Notes under the pieces: model-generated
Seen by the model: the letters and a program-made list of their open reading frames with translations, nothing else
What the model was told of the DNA's origin: nothing
Databases searched by the model: none
Assembly (NCBI GenBank): GCA_035578155.1
Contig: JAPWDM010000005.1
Location: 14,846,832 to 14,910,831 of the forward strand
From: Brachynemurus nebulosus
Taxonomy: Eukaryota > Arthropoda > Insecta > Neuroptera > Myrmeleontidae
Reading direction: 5' to 3'
DNA: 64,000 nt
Shown here: piece by piece, positions 46,531-59,770 of the stretch
Layout: each line of letters begins with the position of its first letter
Numbering within the stretch: position 1 is the first letter of the stretch
Made by a program: the position numbers and the translations under genes

Positions 46531-47370
46531 AAAACGTGTTGTAATTCATCTGTTTCAGTATTTCAATACTTATATATTGTTTATTCCAATCTGTAATAGA
46601 TATTATAGTAAAGTACATAAGGTATTCCCCTGGCGTAATTTTGTCAAGATTTGTAATGCATAAATAATTGATAAAACGTGGGGATTTCCATATCTCCGTA
46701 TATTTATCACGTTTGAAGTAGATGTTTTTAATATACACGTATATTTAAAAAACAATTAATTGTATGTATATATGCACCTGCTTATAAGATTGCAAATTAA
46801 ATAATACTATTTACATATTTAGAAATTCGTGGAAGTGCAATACATATTAATTAATGCACAAATATGTACGATAGGTTTCATAAAAATCCGAAACATCTTA
46901 TGATTCACTGAAAATTTTTCTAGCGTTATATTGTAGTAATATGAACAAGAAATTTTGCATGTACATGTTACCGCTGTGAATCTCTATTAATCTTTTTTTT
47001 AAAAGCTTTTATTTAACTTGCTATGTTAGTATGTTGGTTTAGATCAAATCTTGGAAACAAAATTTAGACAGGTTCTAGTTGAGCTAGAGCTTTCAAATTT
47101 TACATACGTGTATAACCTTGATGACAATGCAATATTGTATAATTAGTTTTGTCCTACATCGCCCCAAACCAAAATTGTTGGTTTTTAGTCCTGTGAAACT
47201 TTTTGACATTTCAAATTGTCAAATATTGTCCATTGATTTTACATTGCAATTTTTTGTTTCCATAGTTATGTCTGATTAGGGTAAATTAACCGATTAAAAT
47301 ATAGGTAAAAAAATTACTTCTTTAATTTTTTTTTCAAATTAATTCAGACTAAGAAGTAGAAAATAAAAAT

Positions 47371-47688
47371 TAAAGTAAAAAAAAGGTTTTTTAAGAAAAA
47401 GCTTTTATTTAAAAATGGGCTAAAAAAAATAAAATAACTTTTGAGTGAAGTTTGAAGCAATATGCAACATAATTTATAAAAGCTTGAGGCGTTTAATTAA
47501 GTTTGGTAACTACTGAAAAGTAAAATAGCTACACTTATATCCAAAACAGAAATAATTAATGATAATGCCTCAAGCTTTTATAAATTATGTTGCATATTGC
47601 TTCAAACTTCACTCAAAAGTTATTTTATTTTTTTAGCCAATTTTTAAATAAAAGCTTTTTCTTAAAAAACATTTTTTTTTTACTTTAA
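47371..47688. mobile_element. foldback MITE, 318 bp
   Basis: Arms of about 120 bases (AAGAAAAAGCTTTTATTTAA, TGAAGCAATATGCAACATAA) pair with the complement at 47560-47688; loop about 60 bases. Confidence 0.85.
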
Positions 47689-48169
47689 TTTATTAATTTT
47701 TTGCTGTACTTTTCCGTTTTGGAAAGTAGAGATGAAAATTTTTTTCACGTACCACATCGTGTTAGATATGAAGTCGAGGTTCCGTGAACCATTTTTTATT
47801 TTTAAATCCTGTTTACGAAATATTGAGCTTTAAAGGGGCGAATAGCTTCCCCTTTTCCCCGTAATTTTTCATCTCGACAGAAATTATTTTGGCTAAGTTG
47901 TGTTGATAACTTTCAGAGATATATGTGACCAAATTTTCAGAAATTTAAATCGTACATATTTTATTTTTATGTCTTTTAAGCTAGACATTCTTTAAAATGA
48001 TTAATTTTTTGCGTATATTTGATAAATATTTGCTGAAAAATTGGTAAAATTTATCCTATCGTGCAGGATATGCTTTAAAAGATCTTTTAAAACGAACTTA
48101 GCATTTTGATTCGGTCCATATTTATTGATTTTAAGCTCAGTAGAAGCTGATAGGTTGTCCATGTAGCCA

Positions 48170-48545
48170 CAGAAATTACAGGAAGGATTCTTTTTATAAT
48201 ACATGTGTGAGAAAGAAAAAAAAATATTTCGTAATTTTTTTAAGAAAGAAAGAAATATATATTTTATACCTTTTAAGAATGTACTACAAATATATAATTT
48301 GTATACAAGATGTTTCATGTATTAAATATGAAATGCATTTTTAATACGAAATACATTTATTTTTTATAAAAGTATGTTTTTAACTGATTATTAAATATTT
48401 TGGAGTACAATGTATTGTAAACAATTATATACATTTGTATTCTATACACATCGAAATCGCAAGTCATAGTTATCAACCTGTATATTCTGAATTTGTATTT
48501 AAAAAGAGATAGAAATATAATTGCATTTCTATCTGATCAAGGCGT
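48170..48545. repeat. interspersed repeat, inverted copy of 35880-36260
   Basis: Reverse complement of the repeat in the Unc-115 3' flank, with several substitutions and small gaps. Confidence 0.75.
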
Positions 48546-49005
48546 ATTATAAATCCTTGCTGTATTACAAAATACTTTCTATTGAATTTTTCATTTTGGA
48601 TAAATTCTAAAATGTTAGCGTAAAATCGTAATCATTATTTAATTATTTTTACAAATTTAGAAAGAGAAAACCTTATTTGAAACACCCTATATAGGTAAAA
48701 TATTTACATATGTGTTTAATTATGTACATAGCTAAATGTGTACACAGAATACTGTACTATTTTTTTCTCTCTATGATATAAATGATTAAATAAATACACA
48801 TATTATAATCCCACTCATGATAGTTTTATAGTGAGCCAATTTATTGTGCATTGATAATATTCACAGTACCTATATTTAAAGTGATAAGTTGCATCATTGC
48901 CAAAATTATCTACAACATACACGGAAATATTTTTAGTTCATATTTTGCAACCTTTTGTAGACTTATGTGGATCTTTTGAAAAATTAATTATTTTTATTTA
49001 ACCCG

Positions 49006-49130
49006 CTAGCATTTACTCGCGGCTTCGTCCACATAGTGTTTGCAATTATGATCAAATTAATCGTGTCGCTGTTGAGAATTATTATTTTTACTTGTAAATT
49101 TTCCCACGGAAATGGACTGTGAACCCTCAA
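49006..49130 (-). mobile_element. possible Helitron 3' end
   Basis: On the - strand, GTGGACGAAGCCGCGAGTAA then ATGCTAG resembles the hairpin plus CTAG of insect Helitrons. The 5' end was not found. Confidence 0.4.
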
Positions 49131-49348
49131 GCTATCTCTGTGCAGTTTTACGTTGATTAGTCAAACTGTTAATAATATTAGTTAGGATTATATTCTGCAC
49201 TTGTTTGACTATTTCTAGTTATCGGATTTTGATAAAAAATTTACGCAAAGATCCAGATAATTGAATTTTGAAAAGAGCGGTCAGCCAAAATGGATTTCTT
49301 AAACAATTGTGGTGTCTATAAACAGAACATCCTGTATATCTGCAAAAG

Positions 49349-49740
49349 TAATAGCATGGTTACACAGTGCGAGTTAGCAGCCGAGTTAAGGACTGGTTAC
49401 ACAGTGCGAGTTACTGACCTGACAGTGGACAGTTACTGTAGCGGTATACTCGCATGACAGTAACTCGGCTCGCCTAGCCCGGTCACACAAGTGCGAGCTG
49501 CTGGCGTGAAAGTAGACAGTTACTGTACCTAGTCGCATGCGAACTGCTGCTGTGGCATGGTGGGGAAAGGCGAGTGGCGAGTAAAAACAAAAAATGTTGT
49601 AGTAACTGGCATGCGAGTTACTGTCTGACTCGCACATAACAGTAACTCGTATGATGTGGTCACACGGTGCGAGTAGCTGCACTCCAGTAACTGACCAGGC
49701 TAACTCGGCTGCTAACTCGCACTGTGTAACCAGGCTATTA
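49349..49740. mobile_element. MITE with repeated ACAC-GTGCGAG motifs
   Basis: Inverted ends of about 45 bases (TAATAGCATGGTTACACAGT and, at the right, ACTGTGTAACCAGGCTATTA). The motif GTTACACAGTGCGAG and close variants recur at least five times in both orientations. The 98-codon frame on the - strand is a by-product. Confidence 0.8.
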
Positions 49741-49827
49741 GCCTGGTCAGTTCCGCTAGGTAACGTTGGGCTAACAAAATTTTCTGGCGAACGCGAGCAT
49801 TGAGTATCAAAGATCTTCGATATCGAA

Positions 49828-50138
<311 letters not shown>

Positions 50139-50453
50139 CGGATCGCTATACTAAGTTACATAAGTATTTTCTTAGTAAGGTAGTTAAAGTAATACAATTT
50201 TTGTAAATTCAAATATTTGGATTAAATGGATAAATAAATAAAAACTCCGTATATTTTTTATGTCCTACGAAGGAAAGTAACAAAAATATGCTATTATTTT
50301 TTAAAGATTTTGTTAATAAAATTTTTGTCTATAGACTTTTGTTTGATATAGATAAACAGGTTTTTTTACGGTAGTCTATTTTTAAATCTAACACTGACTA
50401 GAGATTTTCTTTTTTGCAATAATATTTGTGTCAAATGTAAAAATAAATCATAG

Positions 50454-51975
50454 TACAGCAATCCCCCGAAGAACACGATTAATTGGTTCTGTCTTCTTTG
50501 AAACCGTGTTGTTCGAGACCATCAAAGATAGGCATTTTCTATTACAAGTATGAAAATAAAAAAATATAAAAATATACTTACGGTATATCCTAGTATACGG
50601 TGCATCCTAGCTCAAAAATAACGAAAGGCTTAAGCGAAGCAAGTTGTGGGTATTCCGAACATATTGGGACTGTCAAAAACTCAAAACCTACTTTTTGTTA
50701 TCGAAAATTATCGATACAGCGTAACTTATCATAGATTGGTTATAACTGGTTAATCTAGGCTCTGTTAGTCCCATTGACTTAGTCACCAATAGAAAATTTT
50801 CGAAAAAATTAGTTTTCGATACTTTTCGTAAACGTAGACTTTTGATCATAAATATCTCGTAAACGGTGTGTCTTAGCGAAAAAATAACGAAACTTTTGAA
50901 GGCTTAAGCGAAGCAAGTTGTGGGTATTCCGAACCTATTAGGACTGTCAAAACCTACTTTTCGTTATCGAAAATTATCGATGTCGAAAATAACGACATTT
51001 TCAAAATTTAAATATGTAAATTTCTACAGATTCGTTATCATTTCTATTATAAAATTCTCAAAAATTTTAGTAGTTTTTATTTCCGCATTTATTCTTTTAT
51101 AATGACAGATTCAGTTTACACGATTTTTATTCGTGTAAATCAAATCCCTCATAGAACTGGTATATCGCGCGTTTTCTGTCTCTAACTCGTATATCAAAAA
51201 TCACAGTTTTCAGGAAACACAAAAAACATATTAAATACTGTATTTTCATCACTATGAATTTAAGATTTATGTATGTATGTTACACTTTTTGATGTTTGCT
51301 ACCTATGTAGACATGAAGCAGACATTTAAATATTTTAAATTACAAGCTATCGATGTTTTTACTAAATACGAGTTTGCTGTCCACTTTTTTTTTCAATATA
51401 CGAGTTTGTGAAATAAATCGATTTTTTTTTTACATATTCCGATAGTCTACCCAATAACTTAAATTTTAAACGCGTTTTTCTCGAAACTACATTTTTTCTG
51501 ATAGTTTTCTGATAAAACCTGGTATATGGTATACGAGTTTGTGTAAAATTATTTTTTGAAATAGTAACATTTTTATCAGCATACCCAAGTATACCATATA
51601 CCAGATTTTGTCAGAAAGCTAAATTTAGTTCATGTGGTACAAGTTTGTTTTAAATTGAATAATTATTTTTCTATTAACTATTTTGCAATATTTCTTAGTG
51701 CATCACATGGGGAAGTGTATTATGTACATGTATGATTTTCTAACTCAAAACCGTCAAAAAACCTTATACGAGGTTGTGACAGAAAACTCGCGATATGCGG
51801 GTACATTGAGACCGATGTAACTTTATATCAAATATATAATATATGTATTTTATTCTTTTTCAGAAGAATTACTTAAAAATCGTGCTGTTTGAAACCGTGT
51901 AATTCGGGGGAAGAGTATCCGTGTTCTTCGAGACCCGTGTTCTTTGAGTACCAAGTTCTTCGGGGGTTACCTGTA
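50454..51975. mobile_element. mariner-type element, 1.5 kb, with nested MITE
   Basis: Ends CAGCAATCCCCCGAAGAAC and GTTCTTCGGGGGTTACCTG flanked by TA. Contains direct repeats (50616-50720 and 50880-50985) and a nested member of the 8383-8641 family (about 51166-51792). No transposase. Confidence 0.7.
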
Positions 51976-52681
51976 AATTTATTGTTATAAATTCAAAAAA
52001 TTCATATATTTTTCATATATATTAATAATAATTAAGTAATTTTATTTATAAATTTATTAAATTACGGGTTAATAATTAAATTTTAAAAAAAAATCTAATT
52101 TAAAAATTATATTCGCATAGTCAGTGTGTGTCTCATCACCTGTTATTATTTTATTATTTAAAATTACGATTTGTATTCGGAGGATAATTTTTTTACACAA
52201 AGGAAGGTCATTTTTTTCCGTGAATTATTATTGTAACGTAACCTAGTTTTTTATTCATTGAATAATTTTCACTTATAATTTTTAATATTTGTGATTGCAA
52301 CCTATAAAAAAAAAAATACAAAATATACTTACATAAATAATTCGTGCTAATTTTCATGCTGAGTAATTTTACTAAATAATCAAATTCGTGATTTTCAAAA
52401 CATTCATAATTTCATAATTTGTTGTTTTATATCTCAAATAAGGAAAATCCGGAGACATCTCTGGTATCGCAAAATGTGTTTTCCAAAAACTCGTATCAGG
52501 AGAAACTCACTGTTACCATGGTCAACATTTTGAATATTTTTAGATTAAATTTTCGGGAAATATTATTTAAGACTATCTTTGATTGGTAGATGCAAAAGTG
52601 TCCAAAATTATTCAGTGGGAATTTTTGTTTAGCCGTAGTACTATCTATTACAGTACTTGGCTGTGTTTCGAACTTATGTTA

Positions 52682-52894
52682 AAGGTCGCTCCACACTATA
52701 GTATCGATCACAGTTCATTCGCGGTCCGGTAAAATATTCTTAATTGAGAGACAATGTATCCACATTATTAACCGGGATTGGACGGGAGCTGGACTGGTGT
52801 TGATAGTGTGAATACACTCATTTGTTTCTCATTTAAGAATATTTTACCGAACCGATGGCGAACTGTAATCGGCATTATAGTATGGAGTGACCCT
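52682..52894. mobile_element. MITE, about 210 bp
   Basis: GGTCGCTCCACACTATAGT and the complement of ATTATAGTATGGAGTGACCC form the ends; an inner pair AAAATATTCTTAA / TTAAGAATATTTTACCG is also present. Confidence 0.75.
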
Positions 52895-53576
52895 AAATGT
52901 TAAATAATTCTATGTTGCATGTTTAATTTTAATGGTAAAACGTAAAAATATTAGTAATTATTTAGAAATTTCAGTTTGGAAATCGCTAATTTTCAACAAC
53001 GCGTTCAGATAACTGAAAACGCGCCATTACTTAAAAATGACGTCACAATATGTAAACAAACTTGCTTTAATACTAAGTAATAATAATTAAATAATAATTT
53101 TTGTTGCTGCGGATTAATTTAGGTTTTTGAAATTAAATTCTAAATATATGACAGACAGACATGACGAAACTAAACTAGGATTCCCAGATTTTTTCTTTAG
53201 AACCCTTAAAGTATAGACAGTAAAAAATACTTTCATTCACTTAAAAATAATACATATTATATTTATTTTACTTTATTTCTTAATGGCACGGTAATTATTT
53301 GTGAAGTTCATGGTCGTGAGAATAATTATTTATGCATGTATTCAACAAATAGACAATTTATACAATCGATAAATATGGAATTGTATTCATTAAGTAATTA
53401 CGCTGTTAATGTTTTTACAGCCTTAATAGTCATAATAGGTATAATGTACGTAAAACACACTGTATTAATTAATGGTTAATTTTATATATCAGCTAAATTA
53501 AGGTTGTAAATAAAATAAGATTTTAGGAATAAGTACTTAAATATGGATTTTATACCGTTAAAAGTTAGGTTATAAA

Positions 53577-54924
53577 CAGTGGCGGCTCGTGAGCTTTAAG
53601 ACTGGGTATGCGCTTTCAAAAAGGTAAATCACACTTAATGTGTAAAGAGGTACTAAAATAGCAGGCGGGTCACGTGTCCCGGGCGGCAGGTTTTGAGGGG
53701 CGCCAAAATTAGGTATGTGAGGTTTTTTTCTTCTTTTGCTCGTTACTTGCTTTTTGGGAGGAAAAAAGGAAATACTTTTTCTACAGAGGCGCCATTTTTT
53801 GACCTTGCCCCGGGCGCCACTTAGGCTAAGTCCGGGCCTGAATAACATACAAGAGAAAAGCTTTTTTGGTATCAAACAACCACCTAATTTTAGAATATTT
53901 ATCAAAAGAAGTTTGGAAAATGATGTGCAAACGCTTTTTTGTAACAAACTGAGTTGTAGAAAATATAAGATTCAGGAAAAATATAAAAATATGGAATAAC
54001 TTTTCTTTCACAGTCAAAGTAAAACACCAGCAATATTTTTATGAGGCTAAATAAACACGATTTAAATTACCTTCAATAGTCTAAAGAAAAATTATTTTCG
54101 TCAATATTCCTTAAAAAAAGTTGTGTTAATTACTTTATGTTGTGTTAATAACGCAACCGTTGTTTTTTAGTCATTTAAAAAAAAGACAGTAGGTAATAAA
54201 ATCTTAATAATCAAATCACAGTTGACAGCAACGATAAATTTATAAGTATAGGAAGCATGCTAAAAAATTTAAAAGCTGAGGTGATTAGAGCACAAGTTAA
54301 GATTTGGTTAGTTCGGCTGTTATCGAATATACGATAAGCGCCGAGCCTGGTGCCTACGATGGAAACGAACTATACGGTATTATAAGCCACTAATACAGCT
54401 GCACATATACATATACATATGTAGATTCAGTATAGCCATTACATCGACTGTTATCGAATATACGATATGCGCCGATCCTGGTGCCTACCATGCCAAAGGA
54501 CTACCAGTATTATAAACCACTAATACAACTGCACAGATACATAATATACATATGCAGATTCAGTACACACGGATATGCTCAGATGATGATCGCATAGCTG
54601 AGTAGGTACATATGCGTATGTACGTCCTATACACAGCTACATAGACTGGCTACAGGGTCTATTGTTGATCGTGTCTATATGTAACACGTACTGTGGACCA
54701 TATTTATGCATTTTAGGTATATCATAATTAGGTATGTATAATTGGTATAATATATGCATTCTAATGTGCAATATATATGCAATAATGTAAGGTAAATCTT
54801 ATGGAAATTGTATATTTAAATTATTTTGTAAACAATGTTATTTTCGTTATAAATTTATTTCAGTTTTTAAGAAACAGCTAGGGTAAGCGGCGCCTACCCC
54901 GCATACCTGGAATAACCGCCACTG
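53577..54924. mobile_element. hAT element, 1.35 kb
   Basis: Perfect 8-bp target duplication GTTATAAA (53569-53576, 54925-54932) and ends CAGTGGCGGC / CCGCCACTG. It carries a GC-rich segment at 53650-53842 (CCCGGGCGGC, GCCCCGGGCGCC, GTCCGGGCCTG) that looks like the end of another, unrelated hAT element inserted in it, and a tandem duplication at 54310-54560. No transposase. Confidence 0.88.
54310..54560. repeat. tandem duplication, unit about 135 bp
   Basis: CTGTTATCGAATATACGATA followed by GCGCCGAGCCTGGTGCCTAC appears at about 54316 and 54449, with about 85 to 90 percent apparent identity. Confidence 0.85.
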
Positions 54925-54932
54925 GTTATAAA

Positions 54933-56339
54933 TATTCATTAGGGAACTTGTGGAACTGTGAGCAGCTCTGAGTATGTTGAGTATTGTATAGATAGAGGGA
55001 GTACAGGGATATAAACAGTGAATATGAAAATGAAGCCAAAAAAGTGACAGGTATTAACAAATATGGCGGATAAATAAGATTGGATTTTAAATTTTTCTAT
55101 ATTTATAGATGTTAAATTTGTTGTTATAAGTATTGTTAGAATATTTATTAATAAATAGTCTCAAATTACAACAAAAATCACATACAATTTAAAAAATATT
55201 CATTTTACCACCGACACTTTGTAGGTTATAAAAAGTGTTAAACAATATGGCGATTTTGCTTCAAAAAAAAAAAATTAATGTATATACTCCATCTGTTGTA
55301 TGGTACAAGAGCTTATTTATATATATTTAATTTAGACACCATACTGGTAAATTTACCAGTTGACATTTTTTTTTTTAGTCGTCAGCGGTATCGAAGAAGT
55401 TTAATTTATTATTCTTTTTGTTAATTTTGTCTCAGAAATTTTTTTAGTACTATTATTTTCCGTGTGATCGCCCCCAAGAAGATCAACTGTATACGCCCCT
55501 GGTATGGTACGTACATATTCTAACGTCAGTGTTGTGAAGTGACATGTTCCAATAAAAGACTTCTGCAGCCGCCATTTTTATATAATGAAACAAAAAAAAA
55601 AATGATGTAAAACTCCAAGGTCATAGTAAAAAAAAATATGAATTTCTTTGTTAAAAAAAATTCCGAAATTATCGTTATTTTCACCTGTCTAAAGGTATTT
55701 CTTCCCTTAAAATCGTTCAAGTTTCGTTTGTCGATGGACGCTGTGACGTCACATACGTTACGTACGATACTACTCTGCTCCGTACTCCGTACAATTGTAT
55801 CATCAGAGTTTTTTCTCATATATGTACATGACGTAATTGAAATCTGACAGACATGAGACCGATTGCTGCTATTATCTCATTGATAATTGAAACAATTGGC
55901 AATAGTACGGTTAATTAAGTATAATTTCCTGTCGACCGACGTCATTTAAAGTTAAATAACTTATTAATTCAGATAGTGTCGCTGTTTGTATGTGGGTCGT
56001 GACACATTTATATGACCTGAACTTTTTCAATTAATATTCAAACATATTGTAAATTATTATACAGATATAATATTATTTGTGAAAAGTTCATTGAACAAAA
56101 TTGATAAAAATAAAATTATGCATATTGGTAGTGACATATTATCACTTTATCAGTTAAATGAATTTTTTTTCTTCCAATGACACCTGTTATATCTGTTCAA
56201 TATTTACACTGATTTTCAGTGACGAATTTAAAAAAATATATATTATACTAAAGTAGATAGGCAATATTGGTAACGAAATGGTTATGCAAGCGCCTCTGGT
56301 GGTAAAATTAAAATCTGTGTCGCGTAAAACATATGCTTA
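54933..56339. other. mitoferrin intron 1, AT-rich DNA
   Basis: No exon recognised; opposite-strand frames at 55526-55847 overlap each other and lack splice or homology support. Confidence 0.45.
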
Positions 56340-56490
56340 TAGTTTTAATAACGAAATCCTTATGGATTTGTAATTTCTGTCATCGCAGAGGTGGTCTGCC
56401 TGCATTTAACCACTTTGTAATAGTCAGTGTCGAATCTTAAGAGACAGTGTCATTTCTTAAAAACTATTGTTGAAACTTTTTAAACTCATA

Positions 56491-56741
56491 TAACGAAAAA
56501 GCCCCCCTTATGGAACGGTATCTAATACTGGAACAGTTTTGACATATATATATTTATTTCTTTAATTAAGTAAGGAAACATTAAATGCGAGGTGAATTTA
56601 AATTGAAAAACAATCATTCTATTAATAATAATTTTTGTTATCAGACGTTTCTTTCGGAAATAACTTCATTAATATGTAAAATGTAAATGTCAAAACTGTT
56701 CCAGTATTAGATACCGTTCCATAATGGGGGCTTTTACGTTA
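56491..56741. mobile_element. mariner-type MITE, copy 2
   Basis: Ends AAAGCCCCCCTTATGGAACG and the complement; matches 2902-3135 along its length. It splits a reverse copy of the CATAAGGATTTCG-type repeat (56340-56880). Confidence 0.82.
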
Positions 56742-58022
56742 GAAAGTAAAAGGTTTAGATAATCATGTTGTTAACAAATTAAAGGCTAATTTTAATATTA
56801 AATAAAAGTAAGAAATATTTTATCCCGAGAATTGTAAAAAAACCCTAACAATTGAACTATGAAATACTGACTTGCCGCATTTTATAAATTCTGTGCGGGT
56901 TATTAGATTATATGTCACTTGATACGGCTTCTAATTTCACCACCAGAGGCACGAGTGAAAATCTTTGTGTCGCCAATACATTTATATTATTTTACAGCTT
57001 AAATCGCAACAAAATTTTATATTGTTTAAAAAAATCTAAAACAAGGTCATTAAATGCAAGTTATACTTGCGCAAATAGTGTTCTTATAATCCCATTTATG
57101 TATTAAAAAATGACTTTTCTTAGCTTTATAAAATTATGTTTTAATAAACTATTATCAATAAGATATTGTTTTAAAATGTCACCAACAGACTTCAGCGCTA
57201 CTTTTACTGCAAACTGTTTGCAAGCGCTTGCTTTCGTAAATACACCTAATATTATGTAATAGATCTCAGTAATTAACAAGATAACCTTAAAATACGAATT
57301 CTAAGGTAATCTGACAAAAAGCAATGAAAAATATTTATCGTAATAACGTTTAGGACATCCTGTAATTGTTACAGGATGTGCAATATTTCTGATATAAGTC
57401 ATTACAATTAAAATTAAACAAAGAATAAATTAAATTCTATTATGTCGACAGTATCACAACTTAGAAGGTTTATAAAACCGAGAATGTCTGCATGAAATGT
57501 GAACATTTAAAAGTTAAATATGAGATTTTCAACTATTTTTAAAAGTTGCAAGTCATTTTCATATTAAATAAATTAGAATCCAACAAAAAGAATCAAAATG
57601 ATTACGATGATTACTATTAAACCACCTAACTTCATCTATTGATGGTAACTTTACCAAACCATATTTTACGTCTAATAAATCAAAATTCCATGTCTTATGA
57701 TGTCTGTAGCACTATTTTTACTGACAGGAGGGTGACATTTCTAAATTTTCAAGGAGTGGGGAAGAAGTATTATATAAATTTTCTTAATTCAGTTTCTTTT
57801 TTTTTAAATTACCAGTATTTTTCTTATTCATAATGGTACATTACTGTTTTTCAGCAAATATAATTTGAAAAATATACATACACATAATAGCACTAATTTA
57901 TTAAAAATGCCCTTGTCATTAAAAAAAATTACTACAGATTTAAAAAATTAGTTTTAAAAAATAAATATTTTTATTCTGCTACATAATAATTATTCGATAA
58001 CTTATAATTATCATAATACATG

Positions 58023-58478
58023 TACAGTAGAGCACCAGTTTTGTCAAGAAAAAGTAGTCTCCAAAAGTGGTGCTTGACAAAAGTGATGCTTTTAGACCAA
58101 GGGCGATTCAGAAATATCGTAAGATATTTATCTCAGAAAATATATTTTCATTTGTCGTTTTATTAATTTGCTTTGAAATGATATTGTTTACATTTTACGT
58201 ATGATAAAAACCGCCACAGAACAAATACATATAGATAAACATTCTATGCACAATAATTAAAATCCACATTCCCACGCTTTGAGGTCTGTTGTTGTTTGTC
58301 ACTACCATTAACGGTAGATTTATTTGTTTCTTTTTATAAAATCATGGTCTATTGCACATGGATTTAATATTTATGTACTTGACATTATTGATGCAACTTT
58401 CCAAAAGTGATGTTGACTAATTTGATGCTCTCAAAAAATTTCCAAAACTAATGTTTCCATTATCGGTGCTATACTGTA
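58023..58478. mobile_element. mariner/pogo-type MITE, 452 bp
   Basis: Ends CAGTAGAGCACC and GGTGCTATACTG with TA on both sides. Further inverted words (GGTGCTTGACAAAAGTGATG against AAAAGTGATGTTGAC) recur inside. Confidence 0.75.
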
Positions 58479-58859
58479 ACTAAAAAATTATCTTTCAATC
58501 GATTAATAAAATCGGTGTTCTAATTTATAAATTTATTGAAGACAAAAACTCAGATAAATCGTACTTATTTTTACGATAAAAAAATTTACTAGCGTAACTA
58601 CTGATAAACCTATCGCATTTATTTAAGATAAAAAAATCACACAATTTTGTTAATTAAAAAAAAAGTATTTAAAAAAATTAGATATTATTTTCAAATTAGC
58701 CCTCTTTAAAAATGATATTTTTAGTCGAATTTTCTCCGAAAAATTAGACTTATACAGTCTATACGATAAGAGCTGCGAGAGGCGAGACCAGGGGCGCTAT
58801 CCGTTTTCGGACCCGTAGAACACGATTATGTAAAAAAAAAAGATGTCTGATATATATAT

Positions 58860-59770
58860 ATATATATATATTTTCCCGCAACCTTTTAATATGTGTAGGG
58901 CCCCCCTATGGAAGTTAAGAGATGAAATTTGGTAAGTGGGGCTTATTCCGATGCACAACAATACTATCAAAGTGGGGTCAAATTTTGGGCAAATTTTTTT
59001 TCGGACCCGACCTTTAAGGGGGTGGTGGGGGGCGGAAAAGCAATAAAACTTTTCCAAACCGGTTTTAAATAATGTTTCGGTCAATTATCTACAACATATC
59101 CAAAATTCAGCTTCCTAGGATGATATGGTGGGAGTAGAGGGGGGAAAAACGATTTTCGCTGGATCTAACAGGCCCCCAGCCCCCCAGAATTAACGTAGAG
59201 GGTTGAAATTTGGTGTGTTGATAAAGTTCGTACCTAGGTTGTGCTTTTTGGAGGTTTTAATATTTTACCTCCACCCACCTCATTTTTAAGCTACAATTTC
59301 ATGCATTTTCGACGTTTTCGAAGTTTGTACCACTCGCACAGGTCACCCGAATAAACCTAGAGGGCTGAAATTTTGTATTCGGATTGAGTTAGTATCAAGG
59401 GGGTGCCTTTTGGGGGTCTCGACTTTTAACCCCTACCCCCACCATTTTTATACCCAAAAGAACATGATTTTTCTTGTTTTTTAACACTTTCGTTCGGGTC
59501 AAAATCTCCCCAAATAAACCTAGAGGGCTGAAATTTGGTGTACAGGTTAAGCTAATAGCCAGACACTGTTTTTTGGAGGTTTCAACTTTTAACCCTTACC
59601 CCCACGATTTTTACGCCAATATTTCCTTAATTTTTTTGCTTGTTTTCTAACACGTCTAAAGACTCCATAAGGAAACCTAGAGGGCTGAAATTTTGTACGT
59701 GTATTCAGTTAGTATCCAGCTAGTACCTTGTAGGGAGTCCGCATCACTTTTCCCCCCACTTCTCCCATTT
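58860..59770. repeat. tandem array, period about 160 bp
   Basis: The landmark AGAGGGCTGAAATTTTG/TTGG recurs at about 59197, 59359, 59522 and 59680, each followed by a GTTAGTATCCAG-like and a TTTTGGAGGTTTCAACTTTT-like part and a CCCCCACC tract; a weaker unit is near 58929. Flanks at about 58790 and 60350 suggest it is the core of a larger mobile element. Confidence 0.8.

Noticed and set aside
49386..49682. 98-codon minus-strand frame
   Set aside because: It lies wholly inside the MITE at 49349-49740 and follows its internal repeats.
53570..54017. ORFs around 53.6-54.0 kb
   Set aside because: They lie inside the hAT element 53577-54924, show no transposase motif and overlap on opposite strands.
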